Shown: positions 19,348-28,612 of the stretch, one piece after another | How positions within the stretch are numbered: the stretch's first letter is position 1 | Layout of the letters: each line of letters opens with the position of its first letter | Source of the DNA: Paenibacillus sp. PCH8 | GTDB taxonomy: Bacteria; Bacillota; Bacilli; Paenibacillales; Paenibacillaceae | Reading direction: 5' to 3' | Length of the DNA: 64,000 nucleotides | NCBI RefSeq assembly: GCF_002968835.1 | Contig: NZ_PKQK01000005.1 | Span: forward strand, 1-64,000 | Translations under genes and position numbers: made by a program | The notes under the pieces: model-generated | The model's database searches: none | Told to the model about the DNA's origin: nothing | Seen by the model: only the letters and a program-made list of their open reading frames with translations

Positions 19348-19372
19348 AAGCGGCCTGATGGCCGCTTCTTTT
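19348..19372. terminator. Bidirectional terminator
   Basis: AAGCGGCC and GGCCGCTT with TGAT loop, preceded by an A run and followed by CTTTT, between convergent genes. Confidence 0.85.
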
Positions 19373-19407
19373 GTATGTGAACCATTTTTTTGATTATTCA
19401 TAACTTA

Positions 19408-20061
19408 TTATTTCATGTGCTTATGTTGTATGGTTCCCGCCAAACCGTATACTTCAACCCACTTCTGTTCAGTGCTTGACTCTGATTGTGTACGTTTCGG
19501 TCCAATGGTAATTTCCGGTCCTTTGCGCTCTCGCAGCAACCCTCGCAATACAGACATGCCAAGGATACATAGTCCAGTAAATACATACATCAGCCGCACG
19601 ACTACATGACCAGAATCCGTCCCCGTCACCATACCATGAACCAATAAACCTATGAATACGGGATAGGATAACATATGGAACATCAACCACCATTTGCGAC
19701 CCAGCTTGCTCCGCAGATCACTGGATAGCAGTACAATCAACAGACCATAGAAAGCTAACGTACCCAATCCACTGCCAAGGGGATGCACGGATGCGGTAAA
19801 GGGAATAAGCAGTTCACTCCAGGTGAACGGGCTGTAATGGTCAATATACAACGTTAACGCATGTACGAGTCCAAGTCCGAAGGCGAGCCAGGTCGTCCGG
19901 GTATGCCATTGGAACATGGCTGCTTTCGGTTTGCCTTTGACCATAGGCATCCCTTGAGCAATACCCAGGAACACACCAGCAAAGAACAACAAATAAGCAG
20001 CAATTCCACTAATTCGAATGATATTCCATGTCGGCAGGTAATCTACAATCCATTGTGCCAT
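19408..20061 (-). CDS. Ferric-reductase-like transmembrane protein (YedZ/MsrQ-like)
   Basis: 217 residues from the ATG at 20061 (GGGGGAG upstream). Five to six hydrophobic segments span about 10-180. Conserved His residues sit in helices (FQWHTRTTWLAFGLGLVHALTLY and MFHMLSYPVFIGLLVHG), as in b-type-haem ferric reductase domains. A basic cytoplasmic tail follows. It probably passes electrons across the membrane. It lies just downstream of apbE and a small exported protein, which suggests a haem-to-flavin relay outside the membrane. Confidence 0.82.
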   Translation of the reverse strand: MAQWIVDYLPTWNIIRISGIAAYLLFFAGVFLGIAQGMPMVKGKPKAAMFQWHTRTTWLAFGLGLVHALTLYIDHYSPFTWSELLIPFTASVHPLGSGLGTLAFYGLLIVLLSSDLRSKLGRKWWLMFHMLSYPVFIGLLVHGMVTGTDSGHVVVRLMYVFTGLCILGMSVLRGLLRERKGPEITIGPKRTQSESSTEQKWVEVYGLAGTIQHKHMK

Positions 20062-20097
20062 AACCGGCTCCCCCATATCTGATAGACTTATCCTCGT

Positions 20098-21141
20098 TTA
20101 TATCAGACTGAAGCGATGATCCGGATCAAATCCGGGCCAATGTTCAGCAAGCGTATTCGTATTGCCTCTAAAATAAATACTCCCATCCTGCGTCATCCAC
20201 AGAACATCATGCCGATCATAATGTCGGTTTAACCAGCCCACTGCTTCAGCACTCCCCACAATGCAAACCGTCTTGGCAATGATCTCGCATTGTGACGCAT
20301 GTTGTCCCAGAACGGTACACTGTAGCACATCGGTATCCGCAGGCTCCATCGTCCGGGGATCTATGAGATGATGCGAGAAGCTTCCATCCGCATTCTGCCA
20401 TTGTCTGCGTGCAATCCCTGAAGTGGCAACAGCTCCTCGCTGTAAGCAAACTGCACCCGACACATGATTCTGATTCTGAAAAGGATCTGCTACTTCCAAG
20501 ATCCACTGAGGATGGTGTGGTGTACCCCATACCTGTATATCTCCACCGGCGTTAATCATACCCGCTGGAATATGCAATGTACGCTGCAACCAGTCCGCAA
20601 TGCGTTCGACTGCCCATCCCTTAACGAGACCTCCCAGGTCCAGTTGTGCTCCGGGGTCCAGATGTACCATTCGACTACCTTCCTGCTGAATCCAGCTCGG
20701 GCGGCTGTGATCATATTGATCTTCCATCATACCTGTTGATTCAGATGTTCTCGTTCGTAATATACGTTCAAGCAACGGACGTTGCGGTTGTCTTTGTTGC
20801 ACTTTCTCGAAGGTGAGATCGTATCCTGAAGCCTGAAGTGCCTGCGAGATGCCAGGCTGAAAAATCCCTTCGGTCAAGCCCATATATCCGTATGCCAGAC
20901 TCAATACTTCATCCATCGCAGCAGAGATCGACATCCATCCGTTTGAACCATTCAACCGACTCAGTTCACTGTCTGTAACAAATCGACTGAAGCGCTGCTC
21001 TTGTGTATCGAACCAATTCTTCACCAAGGTTGCTGCGTGTTCAGCTTCTTCCTGTCCAGCAGAGAGCTGCACTTCAACATCCGTGTTCATCGCACGAAAC
21101 TGAAACTTGAGCGGACGTACGACTTGCTCCGTGCGGCTCAT
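20098..21141 (-). CDS. apbE: FAD:protein FMN transferase (ApbE family)
   Basis: 347 residues. AMNTDVEVQL, RFSRFVTDSELSRLNGS, DLGGLVKGWAVERIADWL, INAGGDIQVWG and GAVATSGIARRQW are the usual ApbE blocks. Family enzymes attach FMN to Thr or Ser of exported redox proteins. No lipobox or signal peptide is evident at the N-terminus, unusual for an enzyme acting outside. The start overlaps the stop of the small exported protein by four bases, tying the two together. Confidence 0.92.
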   Translation of the reverse strand: MSRTEQVVRPLKFQFRAMNTDVEVQLSAGQEEAEHAATLVKNWFDTQEQRFSRFVTDSELSRLNGSNGWMSISAAMDEVLSLAYGYMGLTEGIFQPGISQALQASGYDLTFEKVQQRQPQRPLLERILRTRTSESTGMMEDQYDHSRPSWIQQEGSRMVHLDPGAQLDLGGLVKGWAVERIADWLQRTLHIPAGMINAGGDIQVWGTPHHPQWILEVADPFQNQNHVSGAVCLQRGAVATSGIARRQWQNADGSFSHHLIDPRTMEPADTDVLQCTVLGQHASQCEIIAKTVCIVGSAEAVGWLNRHYDRHDVLWMTQDGSIYFRGNTNTLAEHWPGFDPDHRFSLI

Positions 21142-21554
21142 GACGCACCAGTACGTGACTGATAGTTACCACTGCTGTATCCAGAGTCTGTACTCTGATT
21201 ATTTGGTCCAAAACGCTGACGTTCTAAATAACTTCCCTTGTTGCTCATGCCCTGATCCAGACCAGCGGATTGTCTGCTATCAGATGTTCCATTATCTTGG
21301 CTATCCTTATTGTCATTGTCCTGCGTATTCCAGTTATGGCTGTCTGTTGTACTACTGATCCATTCATCCATCACATCGTCACGCGCTTCCATCTGGCTTG
21401 AAGAAGTAACGCTTGTATCCGAGCCATTAGTTGCTGCATAGGCCACATCAAAGGCATCCGAAGTTCTTACATATTGAAAGAGTGCAGCCACGGTCAACGT
21501 TGCTGCCGCTGAAGCTTGCCATTTTCTCCATTGGTTCCGTTTTCTTCTTGTCAT
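21138..21554 (-). CDS. Small exported Ser/Asn/Asp-rich protein coupled to apbE
   Basis: 138 residues. A basic N-terminus (MTRRKRNQWRKW) and hydrophobic stretch (about 14-30) form a signal or anchor, with AYAA near 39 as a possible cleavage site. The rest is disordered and rich in Ser, Asp, Asn and Gln. The protein ends in SRTGAS, reminiscent of ApbE flavinylation motifs of the [ST]GA[ST] type, though the preceding Asp is missing. No family is recognised. It is the first gene of the apbE/ferric reductase unit. Confidence 0.68.
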   Translation of the reverse strand: MTRRKRNQWRKWQASAAATLTVAALFQYVRTSDAFDVAYAATNGSDTSVTSSSQMEARDDVMDEWISSTTDSHNWNTQDNDNKDSQDNGTSDSRQSAGLDQGMSNKGSYLERQRFGPNNQSTDSGYSSGNYQSRTGAS

Positions 21555-21684
21555 CGCTCTTCCCTGCTTTCTTTAGGGTGTGTCTCCTTCAGAGTTCTAA
21601 GACACGCCCTAGCGAAGTTCATAGATGTATCATAGGCGTGCTGGCTTAAAAATAGATGAATGAACCGTTAAGAAAGGCTAAAAA

Positions 21685-21717
21685 GGCCCAGAACAGGTGA
21701 ATTTCCTGTCCCGAGCC
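21685..21717 (-). terminator. Terminator after the MBL hydrolase gene
   Basis: GGCCCAGAACAGG and CCTGTCCCGAGCC arms; on the minus strand TTTTTAGCC follows. Confidence 0.75.
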
Positions 21718-21764
21718 TCTATATAAGATCACATTATCATTTCATATCGATATCATCATTCCGT

Positions 21765-22778
21765 TTAGATTTGAAAATAGAACGTACCATCCGGTTGCTG
21801 CTCTTGCTTCGCTACTTCTCGTCGAATTAACTCCTGCAGATGCGCGAGCGTCTCACTCATGGCAAAACGAAGTTGATGGGTACCAAGCCGATTGCCAAAC
21901 ATGTGCACACAGAGGTCATACGCGTTCGCTGGGTGCTCCCGTAGCTGTTCAGTCATCTTCTGAAGACGTTCCTCATGGTGTGCGAGCAGCTGAACGGTCC
22001 GTTCGGTGAACGTGGAAAAAGGATTTCGATGCCCTGGGTACGCCTGCTTGACATGCAGACCTCCTAGACGATGCAATCCTTCCATATAAGATTGTAAAGG
22101 CTGAGGGTCACTGCCTGGTTGCAGACTGATATTCGGTGAAATCTGTGGCAAAACCGCATCCCCGCACAGAATCTCCAGAAATTCAGGAGCGTAAAAGGAT
22201 ATATGCCCTGGGGCATGTCCACCCGTCTCGACAGCGACCCACTGTTTTCCGCCCATATCAAGCCATTCACCATCTTCGATGGGTGTGATACCCGGAAGGG
22301 GTGTGATCTGCGAAATAAATGTCTTCATATGTTCATGCATCTGTCCAGTCATATCTTCCGGCATACCGTGACGACCAAAATAATCAGGCAAGGTTGTACT
22401 CATGCTCGACTGAGGTCTCCACATCACATCGGCCTCCTGACGGGATCGTGTGGACATTCGAACGGGTGCACCCGTCATCTGTTGCATCCATCCCGATAGT
22501 CCGAGGTGATCCGGGTGATGGTGGGTCAGTACAATTTGACGAATATCTCCGAATGTCAGGCCGAGCCCCTCCAACGTGTCGTACCACTCCTGTTCCGTTC
22601 CCGGATTTCGCGGTCCCGGGTCTACGATGGTGATGCCTCCATCCGGTTCGGATAACACATAACTATTGACCCAACGCAAGGGAAAAGACATGGTAACCTT
22701 CACCCGATACATTCCCTCTGTAACCGGTATCTCTTCTGTTCGTTTCAATGGTATTCCCCTTCCGTACGGTCTGTTCAC
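21765..22778 (-). CDS. Metallo-beta-lactamase-fold hydrolase
   Basis: 337 residues from GTG, overlapping the upstream methyltransferase stop by four bases. The zinc motif LTHHHPDHLG is at about 84-93, with further ligands in GGHAPGHISFY, CGDAVLP and YPGHRNPF. The C-terminal third carries a winged-helix-like segment seen in glyoxalase II-type and LACTB2-like relatives. It hydrolyses an unknown thioester, ester or lactone. It is co-transcribed with a SAM methyltransferase. Confidence 0.9.
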   Translation of the reverse strand: MNRPYGRGIPLKRTEEIPVTEGMYRVKVTMSFPLRWVNSYVLSEPDGGITIVDPGPRNPGTEQEWYDTLEGLGLTFGDIRQIVLTHHHPDHLGLSGWMQQMTGAPVRMSTRSRQEADVMWRPQSSMSTTLPDYFGRHGMPEDMTGQMHEHMKTFISQITPLPGITPIEDGEWLDMGGKQWVAVETGGHAPGHISFYAPEFLEILCGDAVLPQISPNISLQPGSDPQPLQSYMEGLHRLGGLHVKQAYPGHRNPFSTFTERTVQLLAHHEERLQKMTEQLREHPANAYDLCVHMFGNRLGTHQLRFAMSETLAHLQELIRREVAKQEQQPDGTFYFQI

Positions 22779-23518
22779 TCCACAGGGCGATGACCCACAA
22801 AAATCATACGTGGGGAAGTCTGCTCATCATATTTTTCTTCATCATAGCCGCCATGCACCTGATCCACCTGAAGTCCTGCTTCACTTAACAGCTGGCTCAG
22901 TTGTTCCCGTGTATACAGCTTGACACGTTCCTGATATGTCCGCGGTTCATCGCCGGATGTGGTATCCATGATCCGAATTTCCTTTTGCACGAAACCATCT
23001 TCAATCTTGCGGAACTCCTCAATTCGCTGGCCTTCATCCTCCCGAACGGAGTGTGACACCAGATGACGAGTCACATAAGCGGTATTCATAAAATCAATAA
23101 TGTAGCTGCCACCCGGCCGAAGCATGCGATGAATGGCGCATAACACTTTGAGTTGTTCTCCGTCCTCAAGGAAATAACCAAACGAGGTAAACAGGTTGAC
23201 TACAGCGTCAAAGCCACCTTCCAGCGGGAGTTCGCGCATGTCGGCATGGCACCACGATACTCGATGTTCGATATCCATTAGGCGGGCTTCGCGAAGAAGC
23301 ACATCGGACAGGTCGATTCCAGTTACTTTCAATCCTGCATCCGCCAGGGCCAGTGAGTGCCTCCCCATACCGCAGCATAGATCCAACACTTCTGAATCAG
23401 GCTCAAGCTTCAACCAATTGATCATCTTATGTACTTCCTGACAGGCACCCTGCACATCCCGATGCTTGTACACGAGAAGATAATCTTCTCCAAAACTCTT
23501 TTTATACCATTCGGTCAT
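22775..23518 (-). CDS. Class I SAM-dependent methyltransferase
   Basis: 247 residues. Motif I VLDLCCGMGRHSLALADAG, then GIDLSDVLLREAR, CHADMRELPLEGGFDAVVNLFTSFGYF and LRPGGSYIIDFMN show a complete Rossmann methyltransferase. The acceptor is unknown. First gene of a pair with the MBL hydrolase. Confidence 0.9.
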   Translation of the reverse strand: MTEWYKKSFGEDYLLVYKHRDVQGACQEVHKMINWLKLEPDSEVLDLCCGMGRHSLALADAGLKVTGIDLSDVLLREARLMDIEHRVSWCHADMRELPLEGGFDAVVNLFTSFGYFLEDGEQLKVLCAIHRMLRPGGSYIIDFMNTAYVTRHLVSHSVREDEGQRIEEFRKIEDGFVQKEIRIMDTTSGDEPRTYQERVKLYTREQLSQLLSEAGLQVDQVHGGYDEEKYDEQTSPRMIFVGHRPVE

Positions 23519-23734
23519 TCGTTCTCGCCCTCCACCTGGTCACCGACCCTACTGCCTGTCATACGCTGTCGTACAGGTCTGAGTATTTCCACTAAGCTTT
23601 CATTGATTGTACCGTCTTTACCCTTCAAACTCAAAAAACTCCAATACTAGGACGTCTCTCCACATTGAACAGCCAAAATCCACACGATATAATGTTAAAC
23701 ATACGCATGGCCCTGCGAATCGGTTAACTATAAG

Positions 23735-23910
23735 AGGTTGTTCAAAAAGCCCGCTTTTGATTACGAAGGATGCCTAGTGGCATCATCAGCATCGAATATG
23801 GAATTCAGCCGAAATGTCCGTTGCTCACGTAGTCTCCCTACGCTCCGCTACTCCATTTCTAGCTTCATCCCATCTTCTCGGTACTGAAAACCGTTCTTTT
23901 TGAAAGCGTA
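23735..23910. mobile_element. MITE-like palindromic element flanked by CTATAAG repeats
   Basis: The element opens with TTCAAAAAG (23741-23749) and closes with CTTTTTGAA (23896-23904). The 7-bp direct repeats CTATAAG at 23728-23734 and 23911-23917 look like a target duplication. It has no coding capacity and sits just upstream of the DUF72 gene, whose ribosome binding site follows at once. Related sequence is common between Paenibacillus genes as I recall it, so a transposase supplied elsewhere may move it. Confidence 0.55.
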
Positions 23911-23934
23911 CTATAAGCAACAGGAGGTGTTCTT

Positions 23935-24810
23935 ATGATTCGCATTGGACTTACCGGATGGGGAGATCAGGAAGATCTCTATCCAAACCGTACCAAAGCC
24001 AAAGACAAGCTCAGTCTATACGGACAATACTTCTCCACCGTGGAGGTGGACAGCTCCTTCTACGCCGTTCAGCCGCGGGACCGGATGGCACGGTGGGCCG
24101 CTGAAACGCCGGATTCCTTTGCTTTTATCATCAAAGCCTATCAGGGGATGACCGGACATCTGCGCGGCAAACCTTACTTCACCAGCACGTCGGAGATGTA
24201 TAAAGCTTTTCGGGAATCACTGGAGCCCGTGATTGAAGCAGGCAAGATGCAGGCAGCTTTATTTCAATTTCCGCCGTGGTTTGAGTGCAATAAGGACAAT
24301 GTGAATGAGCTTCGAGAAGTGAAACTTCGAATGGAGGGCATTCCGTGCGCCCTCGAATTCCGCCATCGCAGCTGGTATGAGGATAGTATGCGTGAGCGGA
24401 CGCTCGCGTTTATGAAGGAGCAAGGCTGGATTCACAGCGTCTGTGACGAACCTCAGGCGGGTCCAGGTTCCATTCCCATCGTGCCACAGGCCACGGATTC
24501 GGACATGACACTGGTTCGCATGCACGGACGCAATGTATCTGGCTGGCATCAGAATGGTGCGCCCAACTGGCGCGAGACCCGTTATTTGTACCGTTACAGC
24601 AAGGACGAGCTGTTGGAGTGGAAAGATTATCTGGAGCAGTTGCAGAAGCAGAGCAAGGATGTCTATGTTATTTTCAACAACAACTCCGGTGGTGATGCAG
24701 CGGCCAATGCTCAGATGATGATGGAATTGCTGGATCAGCCGGTGCAGCCTTTTCCAGACCGTACTGAACCGGAAAAGGAAGCTGGACCGGAGCAGCTCGA
24801 ATTATTTTAA
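23935..24810 (+). CDS. DUF72 domain protein
   Basis: 291 residues, with CAGGAGGTG before ATG. The TIM-barrel-like DUF72 signatures are GLTGWGDQEDLYP, the early VEVDSSFYAV, FAFIIKAYQGMTGH, CALEFRHRSW, RMHGRN and VYVIFNNNSGGDAAANA. Biochemical function is unknown for the family; conserved acidic and His residues suggest a hydrolase or lyase. Single gene, followed by a dispersed repeat. Confidence 0.92.
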   Translation: MIRIGLTGWGDQEDLYPNRTKAKDKLSLYGQYFSTVEVDSSFYAVQPRDRMARWAAETPDSFAFIIKAYQGMTGHLRGKPYFTSTSEMYKAFRESLEPVIEAGKMQAALFQFPPWFECNKDNVNELREVKLRMEGIPCALEFRHRSWYEDSMRERTLAFMKEQGWIHSVCDEPQAGPGSIPIVPQATDSDMTLVRMHGRNVSGWHQNGAPNWRETRYLYRYSKDELLEWKDYLEQLQKQSKDVYVIFNNNSGGDAAANAQMMMELLDQPVQPFPDRTEPEKEAGPEQLELF

Positions 24811-24814
24811 AATC

Positions 24815-24997
24815 TTATCAACGATGTACCAGAATAACCTTCCAATCGCTGTTATCCCCAGATTTTTTGGATTCCCTTCACGCAAGGGAAAATCCGGTGA
24901 TAAAGGCGAAGCAGATGCTTCCGATACAGCTTTCTTTCAGAAAGCTTTTAGCTTCGCTTGTTCAGATTTTTTCTGTCCTCTCCGTTATCGTGTAAAA
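24815..24997 (+). repeat. Dispersed structured repeat, copy 1 of 3
   Basis: It shares CAGAATAACCTTCC, CTGTTATCCCCAGATTTTTT, AAATCCGG-GATAAAGGCGAA and CTCTCCGTTA-CGTGTAAA with copies at 28118 and 47595. The ATCC..GGAT parts can pair, and the ends (TTAC..., ...GTGTAA) are imperfectly inverted. This copy is longer by an AGCTTTCTTTCAGAAAGCTTT hairpin-like insert. No coding frame. Confidence 0.75.
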
Positions 24998-25055
24998 GAT
25001 TCGTTCAACTTATATAGTTCGCTGATTAAAATTCTAATATGGAACTTCAATAACT

Positions 25056-25088
25056 AAAAGCGGCAAGCCTGAGGGCCTTGCCGCTTTT
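25056..25088. terminator. Bidirectional terminator
   Basis: AAAAGCGGCAAG and CTTGCCGCTTTT arms, between convergent units. Confidence 0.85.
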
Positions 25089-25129
25089 ATTAGCTCGTTA
25101 TTCATGTACAAAAGTTGCCTACTTCTCTG

Positions 25130-25691
25130 TTATTCGGAACGGATCAGCGTTGAGCCGTTGGTACCGAAGAGTTGAGAGATGCCTCGCAGAGTTGCTGGTT
25201 CATTTGATACACCTCGACACCTGCCAAAAGTACAATCCCGATCCCATAGACCATAGCGATCAAACGAAGTACTCAGGCTAATATGGTCCAGCACATACTG
25301 GATATAATCATCACGTCCCAATTCCTGTCCCGTCTGGAGCAGTCCAAGCAGGGTAACGCCAAGCGGATAATTCCACTTTCCGTAATGGGTATTCTCCAGG
25401 TAAGGACGAACATGGGTTTGAGGCAGATCTACCCGCCAATATACACCTTGTGCGCCATCATCAAATACGGTATTCGTTACCACAATGTCGGCGTGAGAGG
25501 GCTCCTCACTATACAGCCGATCTTTTTCCGACAACCTTCATTTTTTGCACCCATCGGTTAACAGGACTGAAAAGCCCGCTATAGCGCCATTCACACCTGA
25601 CATGGTACATCTCGTAGTATGGGGAATTGAACATTTTTGCGGGTTTATCCTTCTTTGTATGGCGGTACACAATGAAAAAAACGGCATCCAC
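25130..25691 (-). pseudogene. Glycoside hydrolase family 88/105-like fragment, frameshifted and truncated
   Basis: Two frames join near 25530. The upstream one ends RYSGLFSPVNRWVQKMKV; the downstream one reads YSEEPSHADIVVTN, YWRVDLPQTHVRPYLENTHYGKW and NYPLGVTLLGLLQTG, typical of unsaturated glucuronyl/rhamnogalacturonyl hydrolases. The usual catalytic (alpha/alpha)6 barrel continues for some 200 residues more, which are missing here: after SFDRYGLWDRD the sequence leaves the family. The family call is by motif memory; that it is degraded is clear. Confidence 0.6.
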
Positions 25692-25748
25692 AACTGTGGA
25701 TACCGCTCAAAGAAAGATGACAGGCGCATAACCGACTGCTGTCTATCG

Positions 25749-26445
25749 CTATTGTCCGAACCATCGATCGCGATACTGACTCGGCGTTACACCCTCCTTT
25801 TTCTTGAAAATCCGATTAATATAACTGTGCTGATATCCCACAGCTACGGCAACGTCATCACCAGCTTGACCGGCAAAGTGACCGAAGTCAAAGGGGCTGA
25901 TTGCCTTCATCCGTATGCAATAAACTATGATTCATCGAATGTGTTATATCGCTGTTCGTGTTGGACACCCAGTCTGTCCAGTACACATGGTTGCCCATGG
26001 TCAGATAACGGTCATATGCCTGTACTCTGGCTTCATCTTTCAATTTGGTATAGTCCCGATTAAACAGGATCGGCTGCGGTTCTTGCAAATATAGCTGCGC
26101 TGATTTGATCAGTGGATGCGAACCCTGCAACACATATAATGTAGTCACAATCTCCTGAGTTTCATTGAAATAATAAATAAATTCCAGCGTCCGCAGTGCA
26201 TCGCCAAACCTCGGTTCAAACGCCCAATGGGATAAGGTCATCTCCAGATAAGCCAGTTGGTCGTCCACATTACGTGCCCGATTCTCGATCTGGTTCTGAT
26301 GCATCCGGTTAAATTCTGTCTCCATCCGGCCAACGACCTGTTGATACATGACGATGCCTGTGATTAACCCCGGAATGCTGGCAATGAGTAAGATCAGCAT
26401 TAGGCTGTTTCGGTAAAATCGTCCTTTATGTCTTCCCGCCTTCAA
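25749..26445 (-). pseudogene. AraC-family regulator with membrane sensor, internally deleted
   Basis: The 5' part (26445 to about 25888) encodes a membrane-anchored N-terminus (LMLILLIASIPGLITGIVMY) and the start of a Cache-like extracellular sensor. The 3' part, in another frame, gives VAVAVGYQHSYINRIFKKKEG and VTPSQYRDRWF, the end of an AraC helix-turn-helix domain. Complete proteins of this YesN-like type have about 700-770 residues, so roughly 500 are missing. It lies beside the broken glycoside hydrolase gene, which it probably once controlled. Confidence 0.7.
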
Positions 26446-26744
26446 ACCGGATAACCACTTGAATCTGCCAGAAAACCCTTCTCTTCTATTCGGTTCCAGC
26501 GGTGCTCACCTGCCTGCTTGCATAGGGTCTGACTGTCATCGAATCTTCCTCAACTCCCCTGTTGAATGGTAGACCTGCTGGCATACATCTGAGAATATAT
26601 GGATAACATCCGTTTCCTGTATTACACACACAATCTTCGCATGAATGAAACGGTGCGTAACGGATCATTTTTTAACCAATGTTTTATTAACATGGCAAAA
26701 TGGATTACAATGAGATATAGCAAACATGAAGGAGGATCTTTTAA

Positions 26745-28100
26745 ATGAAAGAACAGACTTATTTTGAACAAAATAGAGAGAAACATCTGGCAGAACTGAA
26801 TGAATGGTTATCCATTCCAAGTATTTCCGCCATTTCCGACCATAAAGAGGATATTAATCGTGCAGCACAATGGGCAGCTGATGCGCTCACACGTGCAGGT
26901 ATGGAAAATGTAGAGGTCATCCACACGGCTGGTCATCCCATTGTCTATGCAGACCACCTGCATGCTCCCGGCAAACCGACAGCTCTGATCTACGGACACT
27001 ACGATGTACAACCTGTCGATCCGCTGAATCTGTGGGATACGCCTCCTTTCGAACCAACCGTTCGTGATGGCAAGCTGTATGCCCGTGGCGCAACGGATGA
27101 CAAAGGACAGATTTTCCTACATATCAAGGCCGTGGAAGCCATGCTTGCCGAGAACAACGAACTTCCGGTTAACGTGAAATTCTGTATCGAAGGCGAAGAG
27201 GAAATCTCCAGCCCGAACTTGCCGATCTATCTGAATGAACATACGGACAAGTTGCGTGCAGACATGGTATTGATCTCGGATACGTCTCTGCTCGAAAAAG
27301 GAAAACCGGCAATCTCCACTGGACTGCGCGGCTTATGCTCCCTTCATGTGGATCTGAACACAGCGAATACAGACTTGCACTCCGGATCATTCGGCGGTGG
27401 TGTACCGAACGCACTGCATGCCCTCGTGTCCCTGCTCGCTTCATTGCATGATGAGCAAGGCCGTGTAAGTGTAGATGGTTTCTATGATGGTGTTCTGCCA
27501 TTGTCCCCTGAGATGAGAGAGGAATTCGTGAAGCAAGGCTTCAATGAAGAACAGCTTCGCCAAGACCTTGGTCTGGAGCAATTGTACGGCGAAGAAGGTT
27601 ACTCTTTCGTGGAACGTATTGGCGCACGTCCAACGCTGGAACTGAACGGCATATGGGGTGGCTTCCAGGGTGAGGGCAGTAAAACCGTTATTCCGAAGGA
27701 AGCTCATGCCAAAATTACATGCCGCCTCGTTGCGGACCAAGATCCACAACATGTGCTGGACCGCATTGAAGCCCACCTGCGCACTCACGTTCAACCGGGC
27801 GCAACGCTTCATGTGAAACAGATCGAGAAGGCCTTTGCGTTCAACACCGACCCTACCGATCCTGTACTGCAAAAAGCAGCGGATGCGTATGAGAAAGTGT
27901 ATGGTGTACGTGCCCTCTTTACCAAAGACGGCGGCTCCATTCCGATTGTTGAGAAGCTTTCCCGTGTACTCGGTGTACCTGCCGTGATGATGGGCTTTGG
28001 TTTGCCGGATGAGAATCTGCATGCACCGAACGAACACTTCAACCTGGAGAACTTTGATAAAGGGTTGTTGACGATTGTTGAGTTTATGAAGAGTTTGTAA
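26745..28100 (+). CDS. M20 family dipeptidase
   Basis: 451 residues, with GAAGGAGGATC before ATG. Zinc-binding and catalytic motifs of the M20 family are IYGHYDVQPVDPLNLW, ARGATDDKGQIFLHIKA, IEGEEEISSPNL and the C-terminal GFGLPDENLHAPNEHF. The dimerisation domain is at about 190-330. Cytoplasmic (no signal). It hydrolyses dipeptides or related N-acyl compounds. Monocistronic, followed by a dispersed repeat. Confidence 0.94.
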   Translation: MKEQTYFEQNREKHLAELNEWLSIPSISAISDHKEDINRAAQWAADALTRAGMENVEVIHTAGHPIVYADHLHAPGKPTALIYGHYDVQPVDPLNLWDTPPFEPTVRDGKLYARGATDDKGQIFLHIKAVEAMLAENNELPVNVKFCIEGEEEISSPNLPIYLNEHTDKLRADMVLISDTSLLEKGKPAISTGLRGLCSLHVDLNTANTDLHSGSFGGGVPNALHALVSLLASLHDEQGRVSVDGFYDGVLPLSPEMREEFVKQGFNEEQLRQDLGLEQLYGEEGYSFVERIGARPTLELNGIWGGFQGEGSKTVIPKEAHAKITCRLVADQDPQHVLDRIEAHLRTHVQPGATLHVKQIEKAFAFNTDPTDPVLQKAADAYEKVYGVRALFTKDGGSIPIVEKLSRVLGVPAVMMGFGLPDENLHAPNEHFNLENFDKGLLTIVEFMKSL

Positions 28101-28117
28101 AAGTTAAAACACACACT

Positions 28118-28308
28118 TACACGGAGGTCACTACGCGGGGAGAATAAGCCTCCGATCGCTGTTATCCCCTGATTTCTTTGATTTCCTTTTCTAAAAGGGA
28201 GAAATCTGGTGATAGCATATGCTTCCGAAGTAGCTTTCTTACAGAAAGCTTGTAGGCGAACGCTTCGCTTCTTCAGCTTTTTTCTCCCCACTCCGTGAAC
28301 GTGTAAAT
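28118..28308 (+). repeat. Dispersed structured repeat, copy 2 of 3
   Basis: It starts TTACACGGAG and ends CTCCGTGAACGTGTAA, imperfect terminal inverted repeats. Inside are AGAATAAGCCTCCGATCGCTG, TTATCCCCTGATT and GAAATCTGGTGAT, as in the other copies. It lies 17 bases past the dipeptidase stop, in the same orientation as copies 1 and 3. Confidence 0.72.
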
Positions 28309-28386
28309 TATTTATTTAACTCATTACAGTGGGCTGTAAGGATTGCGAACAAGTGGCTACCTGTAAGCCGTCTGGTTATTAAAAGA

Positions 28387-28443
28387 AATTGATTGCTAAA
28401 GAAACGATGGCCTATAAGGTTGTCGTTTCTTTAGCAATCAATT
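28387..28443. repeat. Perfect 21-bp inverted repeat with 15-base loop
   Basis: The arms 28387-28407 and 28423-28443 are exact reverse complements, centred on AAAGAAACG/CGTTTCTTT. There is no T run after it, so it is not a standard terminator; a cruciform, a terminator without a tract, or a small element remnant are options. The stretch 28444-28600 around it shows no gene. Confidence 0.7.
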
Positions 28444-28612
28444 CATGCATTAGTTCAATGCTAGTACGAGGAATTATCTTCTATGTTGAGGACTACATTG
28501 ATCGTTTTCTTTTATCTTGCAGTGATGAATGATATTACATATTTAGGTTCTGGATGTTAATCTCTTTGTTGGGTTCCCAGCAAGCCTAAATCTCAATAAT
28601 GAGGTGAATATT

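Noticed and set aside
25545-26063. A 172-codon plus-strand frame over the decayed AraC/glycoside hydrolase region.
   Set aside because: The minus strand there contains recognisable domain fragments; the plus frame shows none.
27441-28037. A 198-codon minus-strand frame.
   Set aside because: Opposite the M20 dipeptidase; no family resemblance and no ribosome binding site.
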